Origin: Glandiceps talaboti
Lineage: Eukaryota > Hemichordata > Enteropneusta > Spengelidae
Reading direction: 5' to 3'
DNA length: 52,500 nt
Assembly: GCF_964340395.1 (NCBI RefSeq)
Contig: NC_135571.1
Coordinates: 7,597,953-7,650,452 of the forward strand
Shown here piece after piece: positions 23,601 to 33,062 of the stretch. The notes beneath the pieces are model-generated. The model was not told the origin of the DNA and made no database searches. It saw only the letters and a list, made by a program, of their open reading frames with translations. Each line of letters begins with the position of its first letter. Within the stretch, counting starts at the first letter, position 1. The position numbers and the translations under genes are program-made.

Positions 23601-26600
23601 GTAGTGCTATGAATACAAAGCCAGTATGTAGTAGTATGTAGTGCTATGAATACAAAGCCAATATGTAGTAGTATGTATGCTATGTATATAAAGCCAGTAT
23701 GTAGTAGTATGTAGTGCTATGAATACAAAGCCAGTATGTAGTGCTATGAATATAAAGCCAGTATGTAGTAGTATGTAGTGCTATGAATATAAAGCCAGTA
23801 TGTAGTTATGAAAAAATCGTTCTTTTGTTGACACTTTACATTATTTTAGTGCCAAGCATTAGTATTATAACAAAAATTCTTATACAAACCTATATCTCAT
23901 TTTGACGACATTTTTTTAGAAATACTTACATTTAGGGATACAAACAGATCCATTAAAAGTGAAATTTATTTTTGTAGGAAAAGAACTAAAATGGCTCAAC
24001 CCTAACCCCCCCCCCCACCCCCCAGTACAAAGCTTTTTATCCTACATTGAACTATTGATCTCGCCCCTAAGTTCAATATTATTTGGGAGCAGAAGAAATA
24101 TGAAATTGGTCACATGGATGACAAATGGGTTGTTTTTATTTTGGATTTTTTATTTATATCACAAAACAACTTTACAATGTTTTCCACCTTGAAACAAAGA
24201 ATGTGAAATAACATACACCAAGTCCTTGTTTGTTACTCAATAAATCGTCACAAATTAAAAAATGTGTAAAATGTTTGTTATTGTGTGTACAATAACAAAC
24301 TTTTCAGAAAGATTTTAGCTTTTTTTGCAATTTCTTGAGTTACAAACATTGACTTGGTATGTGTTGTTTGACACTCTTTTTTTCAAGTAAGAAAAACATA
24401 AATACATGAAGAATTGTTTTATAAATAAAAAAATTCAAAATATGAACCAATTTGTCATCTGTATGGCCACTTTAGATTTAGGTTTAATCTTTAGTTCAGG
24501 ATCAATCACATTTCTATATCTTTTCCGACAACTATTTCTCACACATAGATTTCAATCCCACTCCGGTATTGGCTTTCAATTCGCAGTACCTGAAATAGAG
24601 TATTACCTACCACCTAGGCACATCATAAAAATAATGAACATTCAATTTCTTGGTCAACACAATAACTTCTGCTCAACGTGCTTCACATATATTACTGTAG
24701 GCACACGTGAGAATATGTCAAACTTCTTGTTCTATTTTGACTCTCTAGCATGAGGTAAAATGCTATTACAGGTACTGAGAGTAAGTCACCCTTCTTGTTC
24801 TATTTTGATCTTCTAGCATGAGGTAAAATGCTATTACAGGTACTGAGAAGCAAAACACTATCTACTCAACAACCTCGTCTGTAAGGTACGCCATGATGGG
24901 GCGTCCTCACACATCAGTCAACAGACCAGCAGGCGTGAGGGCAGAGTGACGCGACGTATGTTGCAATCTAACAACACCCTTACAATCAGACTTCAGAAAG
25001 AGTGTCTGGGGACTTCTTCATAACCATGACAGTAAGTTTAACCATGGGGTCCAGGAGTGATAAATACACATGTAGGTGTTTTTATCATGATTTCCCGGAT
25101 TTCCAATACAATGTGTATTTTCTTGTTTTTCGCTATCATTTTCCTCTGACTGTATTTCCCTATTTCCTACTATTATCACTGTCTTATCAGCATTTATAAA
25201 CTTTGCATTAATTATAGTACAAAGCTAATCCCAGAACTCACCACTATTTGCCCAATAGGGAACTTGCCAACCCGCCATGTTGAATGTTGCATCATGGGAA
25301 ATGTGATAATAAATACTAATCAAATAGTATTATAAATAATATTGATACAATGCTTATAACCACAAATAATCAATTCATATTTACCCTGACCATTGTGGGA
25401 GGTTTATTTTATCGGTAGCTCCAGATTAGGTATTACGATAACCACAGATAATCCCATAGACCTTTGCATCTGAGCATGCTCAGTCTGGATTGCAAGTTCC
25501 CTATTAACTCATTACTCTAACCATAGACCCTCCATCATGTTGGTGGAGGGTCTATGTTCTAACCAATAAACATCAACCCATCCCACTAATGGTGAAGGGG
25601 GGAGGGGCTGGGGGGGGGAATTTAATGCACCATCTTCAAAAACATTTATTAATTTGGTTTGTGTTTAGGATATCAAATGTACTATCTACAAAAAAACAGA
25701 CACTGCATTCTTTCAAGTGGGTGCATATTGGGAAGTACTGCATATAACCAATTATATGATTTGCTTACTTCAAGGTCAAACTCCAATTGAGAGGCCACAC
25801 ACTAAGCTGTGGCATTGAAAAATTAAACAAAATTGTCAGCAACTACTGGTTTCAAAAAATACAGGATAAAGCTGTGATACTTGTCATTTGGTTGGTTAGG
25901 GTCCAACTGTGCTGGTTAGGAGTGGGTGTAAATCAGTTGCCCTTTACTGGTGGTATTTGAAATTCAACCTTTTAGTGTTTGCACATGTACGACATACATG
26001 TAACACCACACATTAATATTAGATCTGTCAAAATTTATTTGCAGGGTTTGGCAGTCACGTATGAATCGTCAGGAAAATAGTGACCATTCGATGAACACTG
26101 CCACAGGTTGTTGCAAATGAAGATCTATTGAACCACGTATTGGGATAAAAAGAAATACCAGTATCACGTCATCTTGAATAATTTCTATTCAATAAGTTTC
26201 ATGCATAATTGACACAAACGCGGAAGTCAGTCATGTGATAAACATGTACATACGTATACTATAAATACTATAATACAAGATACACATGTTCCTTCAGTGC
26301 GCATTTCTCACCTTACCTGATAGATAAATTTAAACCATAATTTTAAAATAGAAAAATAAAGTCTTCGAGCTTTTTGCAAAATAGAATATACAATCTCCTT
26401 CACGCGATACACATTTTAAACGATCTCCCCATCCCACTTACGACGTAACGTCTGTGGCATTGAGCAAATCGACTATCACTGCACATTTCGTCACCACTTA
26501 GAGACCAGAAACTAGATAAAATGTGAAAATAACATCGCTGTCGCATGATCGAGAACATGGTCTCCGTTTCTGTTACTCGTGATTTTCGGAAATTCAACCT

Positions 26601-26662
26601 GTAGACTCTCTTTCGGACAAAAAACTTACCTGATTACGTCTTGTCTCTGTTGTTGACGCCAT
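8996..26662 (-). CDS. TOLLIP: TOLLIP, Toll-interacting protein (six coding exons)
   Basis: Complete gene on the minus strand, join(26662-26630, 12886-12713, 12195-12013, 11508-11356, 10453-10336, 9255-8996), giving about 306 residues against 274 in human. Exon phases agree throughout and all introns are GT-AG. Residues 1-11 are [11 protein letters not shown]. Residues 12-69 carry the conserved [10 protein letters not shown] of the TOM1-binding region. The C2 domain spans roughly 65-180, with [27 protein letters not shown] and [10 protein letters not shown]. Then come a Q/P-rich linker and a C-terminal CUE domain with the MFP motif and a terminal di-leucine (ALLSMG). TOLLIP binds phosphoinositides through C2 and ubiquitin through CUE, works with TOM1 on endosomes, and dampens IL-1R/TLR signalling. 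Unusual here are the 13.7-kb first intron containing a large sense ORF, and repeated MPQQ units in the linker. Identification is firm; exact ends of exon 6 are less so. Confidence 0.93.
9385..9765. mobile_element. Inverted-repeat family B, full copy
   Basis: Termini of about 35 bases are imperfect inverted copies: left AATAAAAAAAGTTGTTTGG with GGTTCCGGTTA, right ending in a T-rich run preceded by GGAACCACACAA. The interior contains CTGACATCAACTGTAAAAGA and CAATCTGTAATGGCTGTACA, shared with 37.87, 40.80 and 49.58 kb. Non-autonomous, in TOLLIP intron 5. Confidence 0.7.
9918..10302. mobile_element. Inverted-repeat family C, full copy
   Basis: Terminal arms of about 70 bases are inverted copies: AAGAGTTCCAAACTGGTACA at 9927 answers CAGTTAAGAACTCTAGACTA at 10278, with CCAGTCTAGT/ACTAGACTGG further in. 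The core carries GTAGTAATCCATCACAAACT, also present inverted at 15.34 and 39.45 kb. Lies between TOLLIP exons 5 and 6. Confidence 0.65.
10336..10453 (-). CDS. TOLLIP: TOLLIP exon 5: Q/P-rich linker
   Basis: Encodes [20 protein letters not shown] to MTGPG between a strong acceptor (ttttttgcag) and donor (gtaagg). It matches the proline/valine-rich linker between C2 and CUE in other TOLLIP proteins. Phase 0 start, phase 1 end. Confidence 0.88.
10906..11340. mobile_element. Inverted-repeat family D, full copy
   Basis: Left arm begins near ACAATCGCACAATGTCTGAC and ends TTGTTCATTTAGG. The right arm is its inverse (CCTAAATGAACAATG to CAACATTGTGCGATTAT). A related right half lies at 39.06-39.21 kb. 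Sits in TOLLIP intron 4. Confidence 0.65.
11356..11508 (-). CDS. TOLLIP: TOLLIP exon 4: second half of C2 domain
   Basis: Encodes [20 protein letters not shown] to [13 protein letters not shown], matching the human RIAWTHITIPE and [10 protein letters not shown] segments. Acceptor aacag, donor gtaagt, phase 0 at both ends. Confidence 0.93.
11832..11975. mobile_element. Short foldback element, about 145 bp
   Basis: Arms GGTATTTGCACTCATG..TTGCAGTGTTTTCT (from 11857) and AGAAAACTGCAAGCC..ATGCAAATACC (to 11954) are inverted copies, with weaker outer pairing. Located in TOLLIP intron 3. No coding content. Confidence 0.6.
12013..12195 (-). CDS. TOLLIP: TOLLIP exon 3: first half of C2 domain
   Basis: Encodes [20 protein letters not shown] then [19 protein letters not shown] and [10 protein letters not shown], close to identical with vertebrate TOLLIP over this stretch. 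Acceptor ctacag, donor gtaaga, phase 0 at both ends. Confidence 0.95.
12359..12690. mobile_element. Foldback family A copy with (A)26 run
   Basis: Left half (TGTGGCTATATGGATGGG) and a diverged inverse right half (CATTTTTTCAAGTAGAAAAAC, AATAAAGTTGTTTAATAAATT) surround an A run (12501-12526) and the family centre GTTTGTTATTGTAC. In TOLLIP intron 2, directly 3' of exon 2. Confidence 0.6.
12713..12886 (-). CDS. TOLLIP: TOLLIP exon 2: TOM1-binding region
   Basis: Encodes [20 protein letters not shown] then [13 protein letters not shown] and GRFSITIAQ. It corresponds to human IGELPQDFLR to LNITVVQ. Acceptor tatcag, donor gtaatg, phase 0 at both ends. Confidence 0.93.
12948..13575. repeat. (GT)n / (GTAT)n microsatellite block
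   Basis: Alternating TG and TGTA repeats for over 600 bases in the large TOLLIP intron. All Cys-Val or His-Thr-Tyr-Ile frames across it are artefacts. Confidence 0.97.
13975..14128 (+). pseudogene. LINE reverse-transcriptase ORF, C-terminal remnant
   Basis: The frame reads [20 protein letters not shown], then a [12 protein letters not shown] end and a stop, the typical C-terminus of CR1/L2/RTE-like non-LTR retrotransposon polyproteins (x-K-x-W-N-S-L-P ... FK-x-x-LK). Upstream sequence is too decayed to follow. It lies in TOLLIP intron 1 in antisense orientation. Confidence 0.7.
14238..14383. repeat. Two (TG)n blocks separated by a TTTGCTTGCTTG spacer
   Basis: Pure TG runs flank a short pyrimidine/G stretch immediately downstream of the LINE remnant, probably grown from its 3' tail. 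Confidence 0.95.
15330..15466. repeat. Inverted-repeat family C, partial copy
   Basis: Shares GTTTGTGATGGATTACTACT and the terminal arm with TTTTTAATACGTAATCCTGT and AGAACTCTAGACTAG with the 9.92-10.30 kb element. The opposite end is missing. Confidence 0.55.
16517..16712. mobile_element. Inverted-repeat element, about 196 bp
   Basis: Left arm TCGCGTCAGTG..AAGGTCGTATCTGC and right arm GCAGATACGACCTT..CACTGACGCGA are inverted copies of about 35 bases. The interior is GC-richer than its surroundings. Lies about 100 bases from the 33-nt exon. Confidence 0.7.
16814..16846 (-). CDS. 33-nt in-frame microexon (candidate)
   Basis: Minus-strand sequence with a strong pyrimidine-rich acceptor (ctttatttttcag) and a donor (CAG|gtacat) encloses exactly 33 bases. 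In phase 0 it reads [11 protein letters not shown]; in another phase it reads [10 protein letters not shown]. It sits between the 1557-codon ORF and TOLLIP exon 2, all on the same strand. TOLLIP exon 1 ends and exon 2 starts in phase 0, so it could be a TOLLIP cassette exon. The ORF also has a phase-0 donor (18006|18005), so it could instead join that gene onward. The splice signals are clear; membership is not. Confidence 0.5.
17331..17345 (+). promoter_or_regulatory. CTCF-like core motif
   Basis: Reads TCATAGAGGGCGCTG, a match to the AGRKGGCRC part of the CTCF core. A stronger match follows about 390 bases downstream in the same orientation. Confidence 0.25.
17724..17739 (+). promoter_or_regulatory. 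CTCF-like core motif, strong match
   Basis: TCACTAGAGGGCGCTG fits the CTCF core CCACYAGRKGGCRCY at nearly every position. It lies about 210 bases beyond the stop codon of the nested ORF, in a place that could insulate it from TOLLIP. Confidence 0.35.
17949..22622 (-). CDS. Large Q/N/S/T-rich protein nested in TOLLIP intron 1 (1557 codons)
   Basis: Open from ATG at 22622 to TGA at 17949; an in-frame TGA lies about 80 bases upstream of the ATG. I do not recognise the protein. Residues 1-450 are Ser/Thr/acidic. Residues 450-1170 are a prion-like Q/N/P/Y-rich region with a poly-Q run of about 15 and many T/A-N-Q and YQPG motifs. A charged segment near 1200 ([20 protein letters not shown]) precedes a basic nuclear-localisation-like stretch (KRSSKK). 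The C-terminus is acidic ([19 protein letters not shown]). There is no signal peptide or membrane span. This composition suggests a nuclear or coactivator-like role, but that is inference. A donor AAG|gtgatt at 18006 would drop the last 18 residues, which look intronic ([13 protein letters not shown]), and continue in phase 0. AATAAA-type signals lie near 17250 on this strand. Absence of stops over 4.7 kb in AT-rich DNA makes it a real coding exon; its gene boundaries are open. Confidence 0.8.
19100..22600 (-). promoter_or_regulatory. Cluster of CCAAT cores embedded in coding sequence
   Basis: I count about 22 CCAATC hexamers on the minus strand (GATTGG on plus), mostly inside ACCAATCAG or GCCAATCAG codon triplets for Thr/Ala-Asn-Gln. 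Examples on the plus strand are CTGATTGGT near 19118, 20169, 20418 and 22472. This equals the core of the NF-Y consensus. Whether it binds anything or only reflects repeat expansion with one codon choice is unknown. Confidence 0.4.
20610..20650 (-). repeat. (CAA)n tract encoding poly-Q
   Basis: An almost pure CAA run, about 13-14 codons, followed by mixed CAG codons upstream. It is likely length-polymorphic within the nested ORF. Confidence 0.95.
22849..22905. repeat. Hairpin, 57 bp
   Basis: Arms ATTGGGTTTGAT..AAAAGTCGAC and GTTGACCTTTTT..ATCAAACCCAAT pair with few mismatches around a ten-base loop. It lies about 230 bases upstream of the nested ORF's ATG. Confidence 0.7.
22976..24067. mobile_element. 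TA-flanked terminal-inverted-repeat element carrying a minisatellite
   Basis: Left end GGGGCGAGATCAATAGTTCA and right end TGAACTATTGATCTCGCCCC are perfect inverses that continue through ATGTAGGATAAAAA to about 35 bases. Both ends abut TA (22974-22975, 24068-24069), as in Tc1/mariner-type target duplications. Inside each end is a C-rich run (23041-23059 and about 24006-24022). The centre is a 37-bp tandem array. No transposase frame, so non-autonomous. Confidence 0.8.
23105..23807 (+). repeat. 37-bp minisatellite, about 18 copies
   Basis: The unit contains AGTATGTAGTAGTATGTAGT followed by GCTATGAATACAAAGCC. Several copies are shortened to about 24 bp by loss of one internal GTATGTAGTA block. 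It fills the transposon-like element described at 22976-24067. Confidence 0.92.
24104..24474. mobile_element. Foldback family A, complete palindromic copy
   Basis: Left half (GTCACATGGATGACAAATGG onward) and right half (ending CATCTGTATGGCCACTTTA) are inverted copies over about 180 bases each, meeting at GTTTGTTATTGTGTGTACAA then TAACAAAC. Related copies are at 7.32, 12.36, 37.76 and 44.49 kb. Confidence 0.75.
24710..24848. repeat. Tandem duplication, unit about 70 bp
   Basis: CTTCTTGTTCTATTTTGA through ATGAGGTAAAATGCTATTAC and AGGTACTGAGA occurs twice in a row with few differences. Confidence 0.8.
25258..25501. mobile_element. MITE with GGGAACTTGC termini, copy 1
   Basis: Begins GGGAACTTGCCAACC and ends GGATTGCAAGTTCCC, flanked by TA on both sides (25256-25257, 25502-25503). 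It is 244 bp and about 90 percent alike by eye to the copy at 30360. It lies in TOLLIP intron 1, about 1.1 kb from exon 1. Confidence 0.85.
25522..25556. repeat. Stand-alone 35-bp hairpin, copy 1
   Basis: Perfect 13-bp arms CATAGACCCTCCA and TGGAGGGTCTATG around a nine-base loop. TCTAAC occurs immediately to the left and again one base to the right, resembling a target duplication. A second copy is at 50241. Confidence 0.75.
26630..26662 (-). CDS. TOLLIP: TOLLIP exon 1: start codon exon
   Basis: Encodes [11 protein letters not shown] and ends CAG|gtaagt in phase 0. The start context is AAAATGG, and human TOLLIP likewise begins with a short MATTVSTQRG lead. It is far from exon 2, but no competing N-terminus in frame with exon 2 was seen except the 33-nt exon at 16814. 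Confidence 0.8.
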
Positions 26663-26699
26663 TTTGTAAAGTATTACGTAGTTTGAAGTGCGCCCGCTA

Positions 26700-28600
26700 G
26701 AGGCAGATTTGCTCCATGGGTTTAGGTTATTCGAGGTCAACTTAGTGCTATTTTTAATAGTGGTTATGAAGGAAGAAAAGCATTCGAAAAAGTATTCTTT
26801 ATTTCAAAAAGTACATGGCGATATGATTGAACTATAAACCTGTTGAGATGTCTTTAATATTGCCATTTTTTTAAAATTCAATATTTATAATCAACATACT
26901 CCTATATACTTCTATACTAGGAATCCGATAAATCTACCCTCGTCCGACAAATATCTTGTCTTCAAACCACAGTCACTTGTAGCTATTCAAGGAAGGTCAT
27001 AAAACAAAATAATGGGCGTTATTAACTTATTAGGTATTTACGGATATTCAAAAAATACCGTCACCGGTGTTTACACTTATGACAAACACTAGTTATGTCA
27101 GGTTGACGAAAAAGTCAATTTGTATATTATTATTAGATCCCCAGAACTCGAAGAACAGATCATGAGATATTAGAGGACATTAAATAACAGTGAACTACGA
27201 AAATATCATCCCCGATACATATAACCTTTATTTAGATGTATTATTACCAAAAACAATCGTTATTGAAGAGGTACATATCAATATTTTACAGATCATGTTT
27301 TAGAGGGCTTATGGTATTCGGAGAAAAACGAAAAGAAATGAAACGAAACGAGGCAAGAGATACTTCGGGTCACAGTGAGTCTAGTTGCTCGACCTCGGGC
27401 TTTGATATGAGGGTGCCATACGGGCTATCACCCTCACTAGCGACCTCTGTTCGCCTTCACAGTGAGCCGGAGGGGTCTAGCAACAAGAATGTGATTATTT
27501 TGTGTTGTAGTCGTGTTGTCGTTTGTTATTATGTGTATTTGTATATGGTGTCTTGACCGTTGTTTCTTTTGTGTTGTTGCTTATTTGGCGCCATTGTGTA
27601 TTTGTGTAGTCCCGCATGTATTTCATGGTTTAACTTGAACTACAAAGGTCAACCCAATTCACACCTTCTAAATCCCCTTTGTCACGATCCAATACTGATA
27701 AGACTTAAGCAGCCACTCTCCCCTCCATTGTCTATGGTTATACCCCGCTACACAAACTTTAATATTAGCTCCGGAAGAGGATTGCTAATCCCGTACATGT
27801 CAAACAATGTGTCAACATTATGACAGATAAAGGGTATAAACAATATTACATGCTCATTGTTTGCACAGCTTCTCTCAGCATAGTGTACGGGTCCATTGTT
27901 TCAAGAAGAGTGGACACCTCTTTACATTGATAAAACCATTGACAATGGAAAGTTCACCGACACTTCCCATTACAATGTGCCAACTTTGGTGTATTGTAAA
28001 ATAACAAAAGGACCCAGTCCACAATCTATTTGGCTGTGGGTGATCTCAGACCACTAAAGTGGTGACAAAACATTTGCTGGACCATAGCGTCTATGTGGGT
28101 GAAATTAAAAACCGTAACGATACTGTATTGGAACTTGACTATAGGGTCTATATCTGGACACACTTGAATAGTATGTGAATTAGTCTTCCTAAAACACTAG
28201 GTGACATGGTAGTTGAGTGATAGACAGTCTAGTTAGACTTTTTTGAATCGACAACAGGAATTTACAAAAGGAAAGACCTCTTCTCACACCAATATCACAT
28301 TCTCAAACTCGCTTTCAAACACAGACACACTGAAACACTTGCATAACTCATTCACATTCTCAATCTCACTTTCAAAACCATTAGTTGTTGTTTGTATACC
28401 AAAATAATCTAATTTGTAAGTCACTGATCCAATTATTCGTCATTGAATCAATTTACAAGACAATGCATGCAATATTTCTTAAATATGTCACTGCATTAGG
28501 TAGTGTTTTGACTTTACTCTATTTCAATTTACACACAAACAGACTGCCAGCAAGTAGATCAACAAGCAGACAGACATACAGACAAGTAGACAGAGACAGG
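26700..28600. other. Intergenic region upstream of TOLLIP, no gene seen
   Basis: Contains the presumed TOLLIP promoter just above 26662, without an obvious TATA box. The 106-codon frame at 27236-27556 has a locally GC-rich stretch but no recognisable motif. Confidence 0.4.
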
Positions 28601-28601
28601 C

Positions 28602-28855
<254 letters not shown>

Positions 28856-28899
28856 TATGACTATAGCATTCCTGAACCTCTGTTCTGTTGTGCTAAAAT

Positions 28900-30350
28900 G
28901 AGATGAGTGGTAACATTTTAAATATCTCGAAAAAGTGGCAAAGAAATCAAAGATGAACACAATTTGCCTGAAATAGATTTGGTAGACATGCATTGGTCAT
29001 TGCAAATTGTTTGGTTTTTTCTCATCTTACACTGTCAGACATCACAATATCAAGCAGCTCAGGTCAAAGGTGAAATGTCATGTATAGGTCATCACTTGTC
29101 ACAAAAATGCAACATACATGCCAGTGTTCAATTGTTTTATTCCATGACACCGTACAACTAAAAATAAACCAAGCACATAACACACCATGAAAGCAAAGTA
29201 TACACAGCAAAATATTTCGACAGCAAAATATAAAGACAGCCAAAAAATTGAAAAGAATACATCGGTAACATTTTCCTCTAAACAGGAATAACTTGCGGCA
29301 ACCACGGCACATACAATATTACACTATAAATGTTGCAAATGCTCTTATAAATCCAAATGTATATTAGAGGCTTGGAATAAACATCAAACTTCCCGTGTGA
29401 CTACAGGTATGTACATGACATATTTGACGTTTACTGCAATTAGTTGCAGCAACTATCAAATTCAGCATGCAATTAAGTTCAAAACCATCTGTTGCAAAAA
29501 TGACATAAGAGTAACTTAAAATGAATTTAAAACATTTGACCTGTTGAATCTCATTCAAAATACCCACAATGCAATGTGGATGTCCTGCATAGTTCTGTCA
29601 TGTTCAAAAGTGTAGTGGCCACAACCAGGTCATGCATCATTGAATGGTACCTTCTTTTTTGATACGAAATTAACACTATGCGGTGACGAAACCATAAAAT
29701 TTTATTTCGTTAAGACATTTCTTTCTTTGATTTTGTGCACCAACAACAACCTTTTATGACATGCGTTATGATTTGACTCCTTAAGCATATCAAAAGTCAC
29801 AAGACCCTCCAAGCTGTTTATTTTTGGATAAAATTCAACAGATTAATTTTGATGTCTATCTCGAGACATATTTAACGATATCTATGTCAACAATACAATT
29901 AGATTACGTGCATGAGAAGTTTGACGTTTATTCCAGTCCTTACACAGGCTTTGGAAAAGAAGCTGTACTCTAAATTCTTACAAAAAGCAATTCTGTAAGA
30001 AGAATAAGATAAATTCTGCTAAAAGGACAAATCTGAGAGTTTGAAGACTTTCAAATATTTCAGTGTCTTTAAATAAAAGATTTCATAATATTCCAGATGG
30101 TACAATATTAAATGTTTGCGCCAAATGATACATGAAGCCCCTGGTTACTTGCGCCTTATAAATATTATGCATAAATTCATGCTTGTTCAAAAACGAGTCA
30201 TACCTTTACGAGAAACAGGACAGTCTTTTTTTATTAGCTAAACTTCCTGTCTACTGGGGTATTGGTGGTGCGCTGTATACTGGCTTGATGTCCATTTGTA
30301 AACATTTGTGAAAGAAGTGCAGACCATATACTTATTTCGGGTTTTGTCAC
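28900..30350. other. Intergenic, nothing recognised
   Basis: AT-rich unique-looking sequence without long frames, tandem structure or splice-flanked exons that I can support. Confidence 0.35.
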
Positions 30351-30359
30351 TAAGCAATA

Positions 30360-30592
30360 GGGAACTTGCAAACCAGCCATGTTGAATGTTGCATCATGGG
30401 AAATGTGATAATAAATACTAATCAATTAGTATTTGACACATTGTTTGTAACCACAAATAATCAATACATAGTTACCCTGACCATTGTGGGAGGTTTGTTT
30501 CATTGGTAGCTCCAGATTAGGTATTACGATAACCTCAGATAATCCCATAGTCCTTTGTGTCTGAGCATGCTCAGTCTGGATTGCAAGTTCCC
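30360..30592. mobile_element. MITE with GGGAACTTGC termini, copy 2
   Basis: Same orientation and structure as the 25258 copy (GGGAACTTGCAAACC to TTGCAAGTTCCC), also flanked by TA (30358-30359, 30593-30594). It is 233 bp, the difference being mainly one internal deletion. Confidence 0.85.
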
Positions 30593-30599
30593 TATTGAT

Positions 30600-33050
30600 C
30601 ATAACTCCAAACAGAGAAACAGCATAATAAAGAACTCAAAAATAAGAAATAGTTTTGTATCATTCCTAGTACAGCTATCAGGGTTTTAAATCAAAGGAAA
30701 CCACTCTTTGCTTCCATCTCCTTTAATTTCTCAAAACAATAAAGCATGACACTCTACATTAAGTTTTCCACAGCTCACCTCCTCCATATAACTACTATAA
30801 ATATGCATAACTGTTTAATTACATCATAAGTGAATATATATATGTGACATTAACTTTCTGTATGTCCTGAGATTCCCTCTAGAATTCATGCAATGAAAAG
30901 AAGTTTATTTATTGCCTTTCCCAAAAGATGAGATTCATAAATATACAAACCCTTGTGGCTAGTATAAACCCTGTATTAGTATTCAATGTCTATTGGACAT
31001 ACTTAATGACGTATGCAAATGTTATGCAGATTTCTTCATATACTTGCATAAATTAAAAATGGCTACCTATTTCAGAATTCCCATTCTGTGGACTTGTAAT
31101 AGTCTCCTTATGGTTATTACTGGAATGTTTGTACAGCAGTTGGATTTTTGTTTATGAAAGAAGATGGCATATTCTTCCATTTGAGGCACCGCTGCATGGA
31201 TATGATAAGGACTGCATGTTTCAAATCTTGGCCTCTAGGTCTTGTATCATTTAAAAGCAGTCAATGAATGATATGTACTTTCTGTTATCATTACCAAACT
31301 TCACATTTCTACATTTCTACACAGGTTTCTCTAAATTTACTTAATAAGTAATTAAGTACATCTAACAAAATTGTAAAGGAATGCTACCGTTAACCCAAAA
31401 ACTGAAAGATAGTTTGTACAATTTGGAAATACTGCTTAAGTTTGATTCACTGGATTGTGAAATTCACACAAATCTAGAATAAATACATTTCTTACGACAA
31501 ATATTTCAAATTATGTTTAGTCTTCAGTATTGCTTTGCTGACATGGGTCAGTTACCCTGACTCCACTGTCGGCTTTGACTTCTCCCAACCCAAGACAGTT
31601 TGGGAAAATAAGTTCATTGATAGTCGCCATCTTGTGTACTAATCACATAAACAGCTTTCTACGTGATTCTGGGGACGGTAGAAGTCAAAGCCTGCAGTGG
31701 AGTAGGGAAATACCACTCCCACAAATGAAGCCATTTTCATAAACTATTGGGTTCTGGAAGGTCATGGTTTTACATCACCTGTAGAGATGTTTTACACTGA
31801 GGGGAATAGGCACTTAATAGTCAGTCAAACAGGAAATAAGCTCTTGGTAGGCATGAATATTCAGTGTGCATCTAATGAATACTCATTCTTGCTAAGACCC
31901 ACAATGCCATGATGTATCAGTGAAATAGGTGGAAAGAGTTTCACTTTGATATTTCTTGGCAGCCGAGAAAAAAATCAAACATGCAGCTACTCTCCAGAAC
32001 CCAAACTTTATAGAAATATCTTTATATTTGTTTGAAAAGCTTTACTCTTGTGATAATTTGTGTATTGTTTTATCATTATCATGATCAACACAAGTGTACT
32101 GTAAGATCTCTGTAATTATGAGCATAATATACAGATTTCAATCAGTGTTCCATTAATTAGTATTCTAAGACTTGTTACATGTAAATTGTACATTACAATA
32201 AACTTGGTAAAAATTCTACCAATTTGCTAAGCTTAAACCCAAATAGCTGAAACATTCTCAATATTTTTCTTATATATTTAAAAAATACATGAAATAGTTC
32301 AATATTTCCGATCTGAATTTCCTCCTGACTTTTCATTGTTGGCACTGCGGACATTTGATTGATGCCCATATGTAAACAGTCATGACTCGGGTACACATCT
32401 TATTACTTATTTGTCAACATCTTGAAAATGTGTGGGATGTTGGTCACTCAGTTACCAGTAGAGAGGTTTAGATGCACGTATCTGCATGTGTTCTATATAC
32501 GTAGCATCATAGTCACTTGATGTGATGGCAAAATATACATTCTATAGCAGACACTGCTGCATCAAAAGGGGTGGTAAACACATAACTGTAAGTGTGTATT
32601 GAATAGAGGATCAATCTGTTGACAAAGACTGAAGTGTGCAGTCGAAAATTTTCAGGTAAAATTTTCAAGTTGTGTTTGGAACGAAAGTTAAATTGAATAC
32701 TATTGTTTACCAACACATATGAATTTCCATTTGAACATAACTGTAAATATGTATTAAGTTTTTGACATTTTTCTTCTCTTAAATGTCGCAATTTTGTCAA
32801 AGTTTGGAAATGTGACTATTCCATCATGTATTTAACTCTCTCTATTTCAGCAAGTACACAAAAGAGAAGTCAAAAAAGAGAAAGAACATTACGAAAAACA
32901 TTGTTTCTGTTTCAGCTACTGGGACTTTCTTTAAGAAAAATTTTACAATTACATGGATTTCAAATTCTGTAAATTTCTTTTTAAGTTACCATGGTTATGG
33001 AATCTCTTCTCCTTACTATGTTTCTATAACCAAATTCTGGGTCCCTGAAA
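30600..33050. other. Intergenic between TOLLIP and GFUS, mostly unique sequence
   Basis: Apart from the foldback at 31560 I see no gene here. Short frames have no recognisable content. Confidence 0.35.
31560..31703. mobile_element. Foldback element, about 144 bp, with half copy near 33.2 kb
   Basis: Arms ACTCCACTGTCGGCTTTGAC and GTCAAAGCCTGCAGTGGAGT are inverted copies. The left arm recurs at 33209-33270 (ACTCCATTATGGGCTCCGAC, CTTCTCCCAACCCAAGACA). Downstream sequence (CATTTTCATAAACTATTGGG) recurs near 35.65 kb. Confidence 0.6.
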
Positions 33051-33056
33051 TAGCAT

Positions 33057-33062
33057 TTTATT
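33057..33062 (-). terminator. Candidate GFUS polyadenylation signal
   Basis: AATAAA on the minus strand about 560 bases after the GFUS stop codon. Other AT-rich alternatives exist in the interval. Confidence 0.3.

Noticed and set aside
23105-23807. Regular 37-bp repeats as a CRISPR array
   Set aside because: There are no spacers (units are contiguous), the host is a eukaryote and the array sits inside a TIR element.
27236-27556. 106-codon plus-strand frame
   Set aside because: No motif, no convincing start context, no splice partners; the GC-rich part contains a local hairpin.
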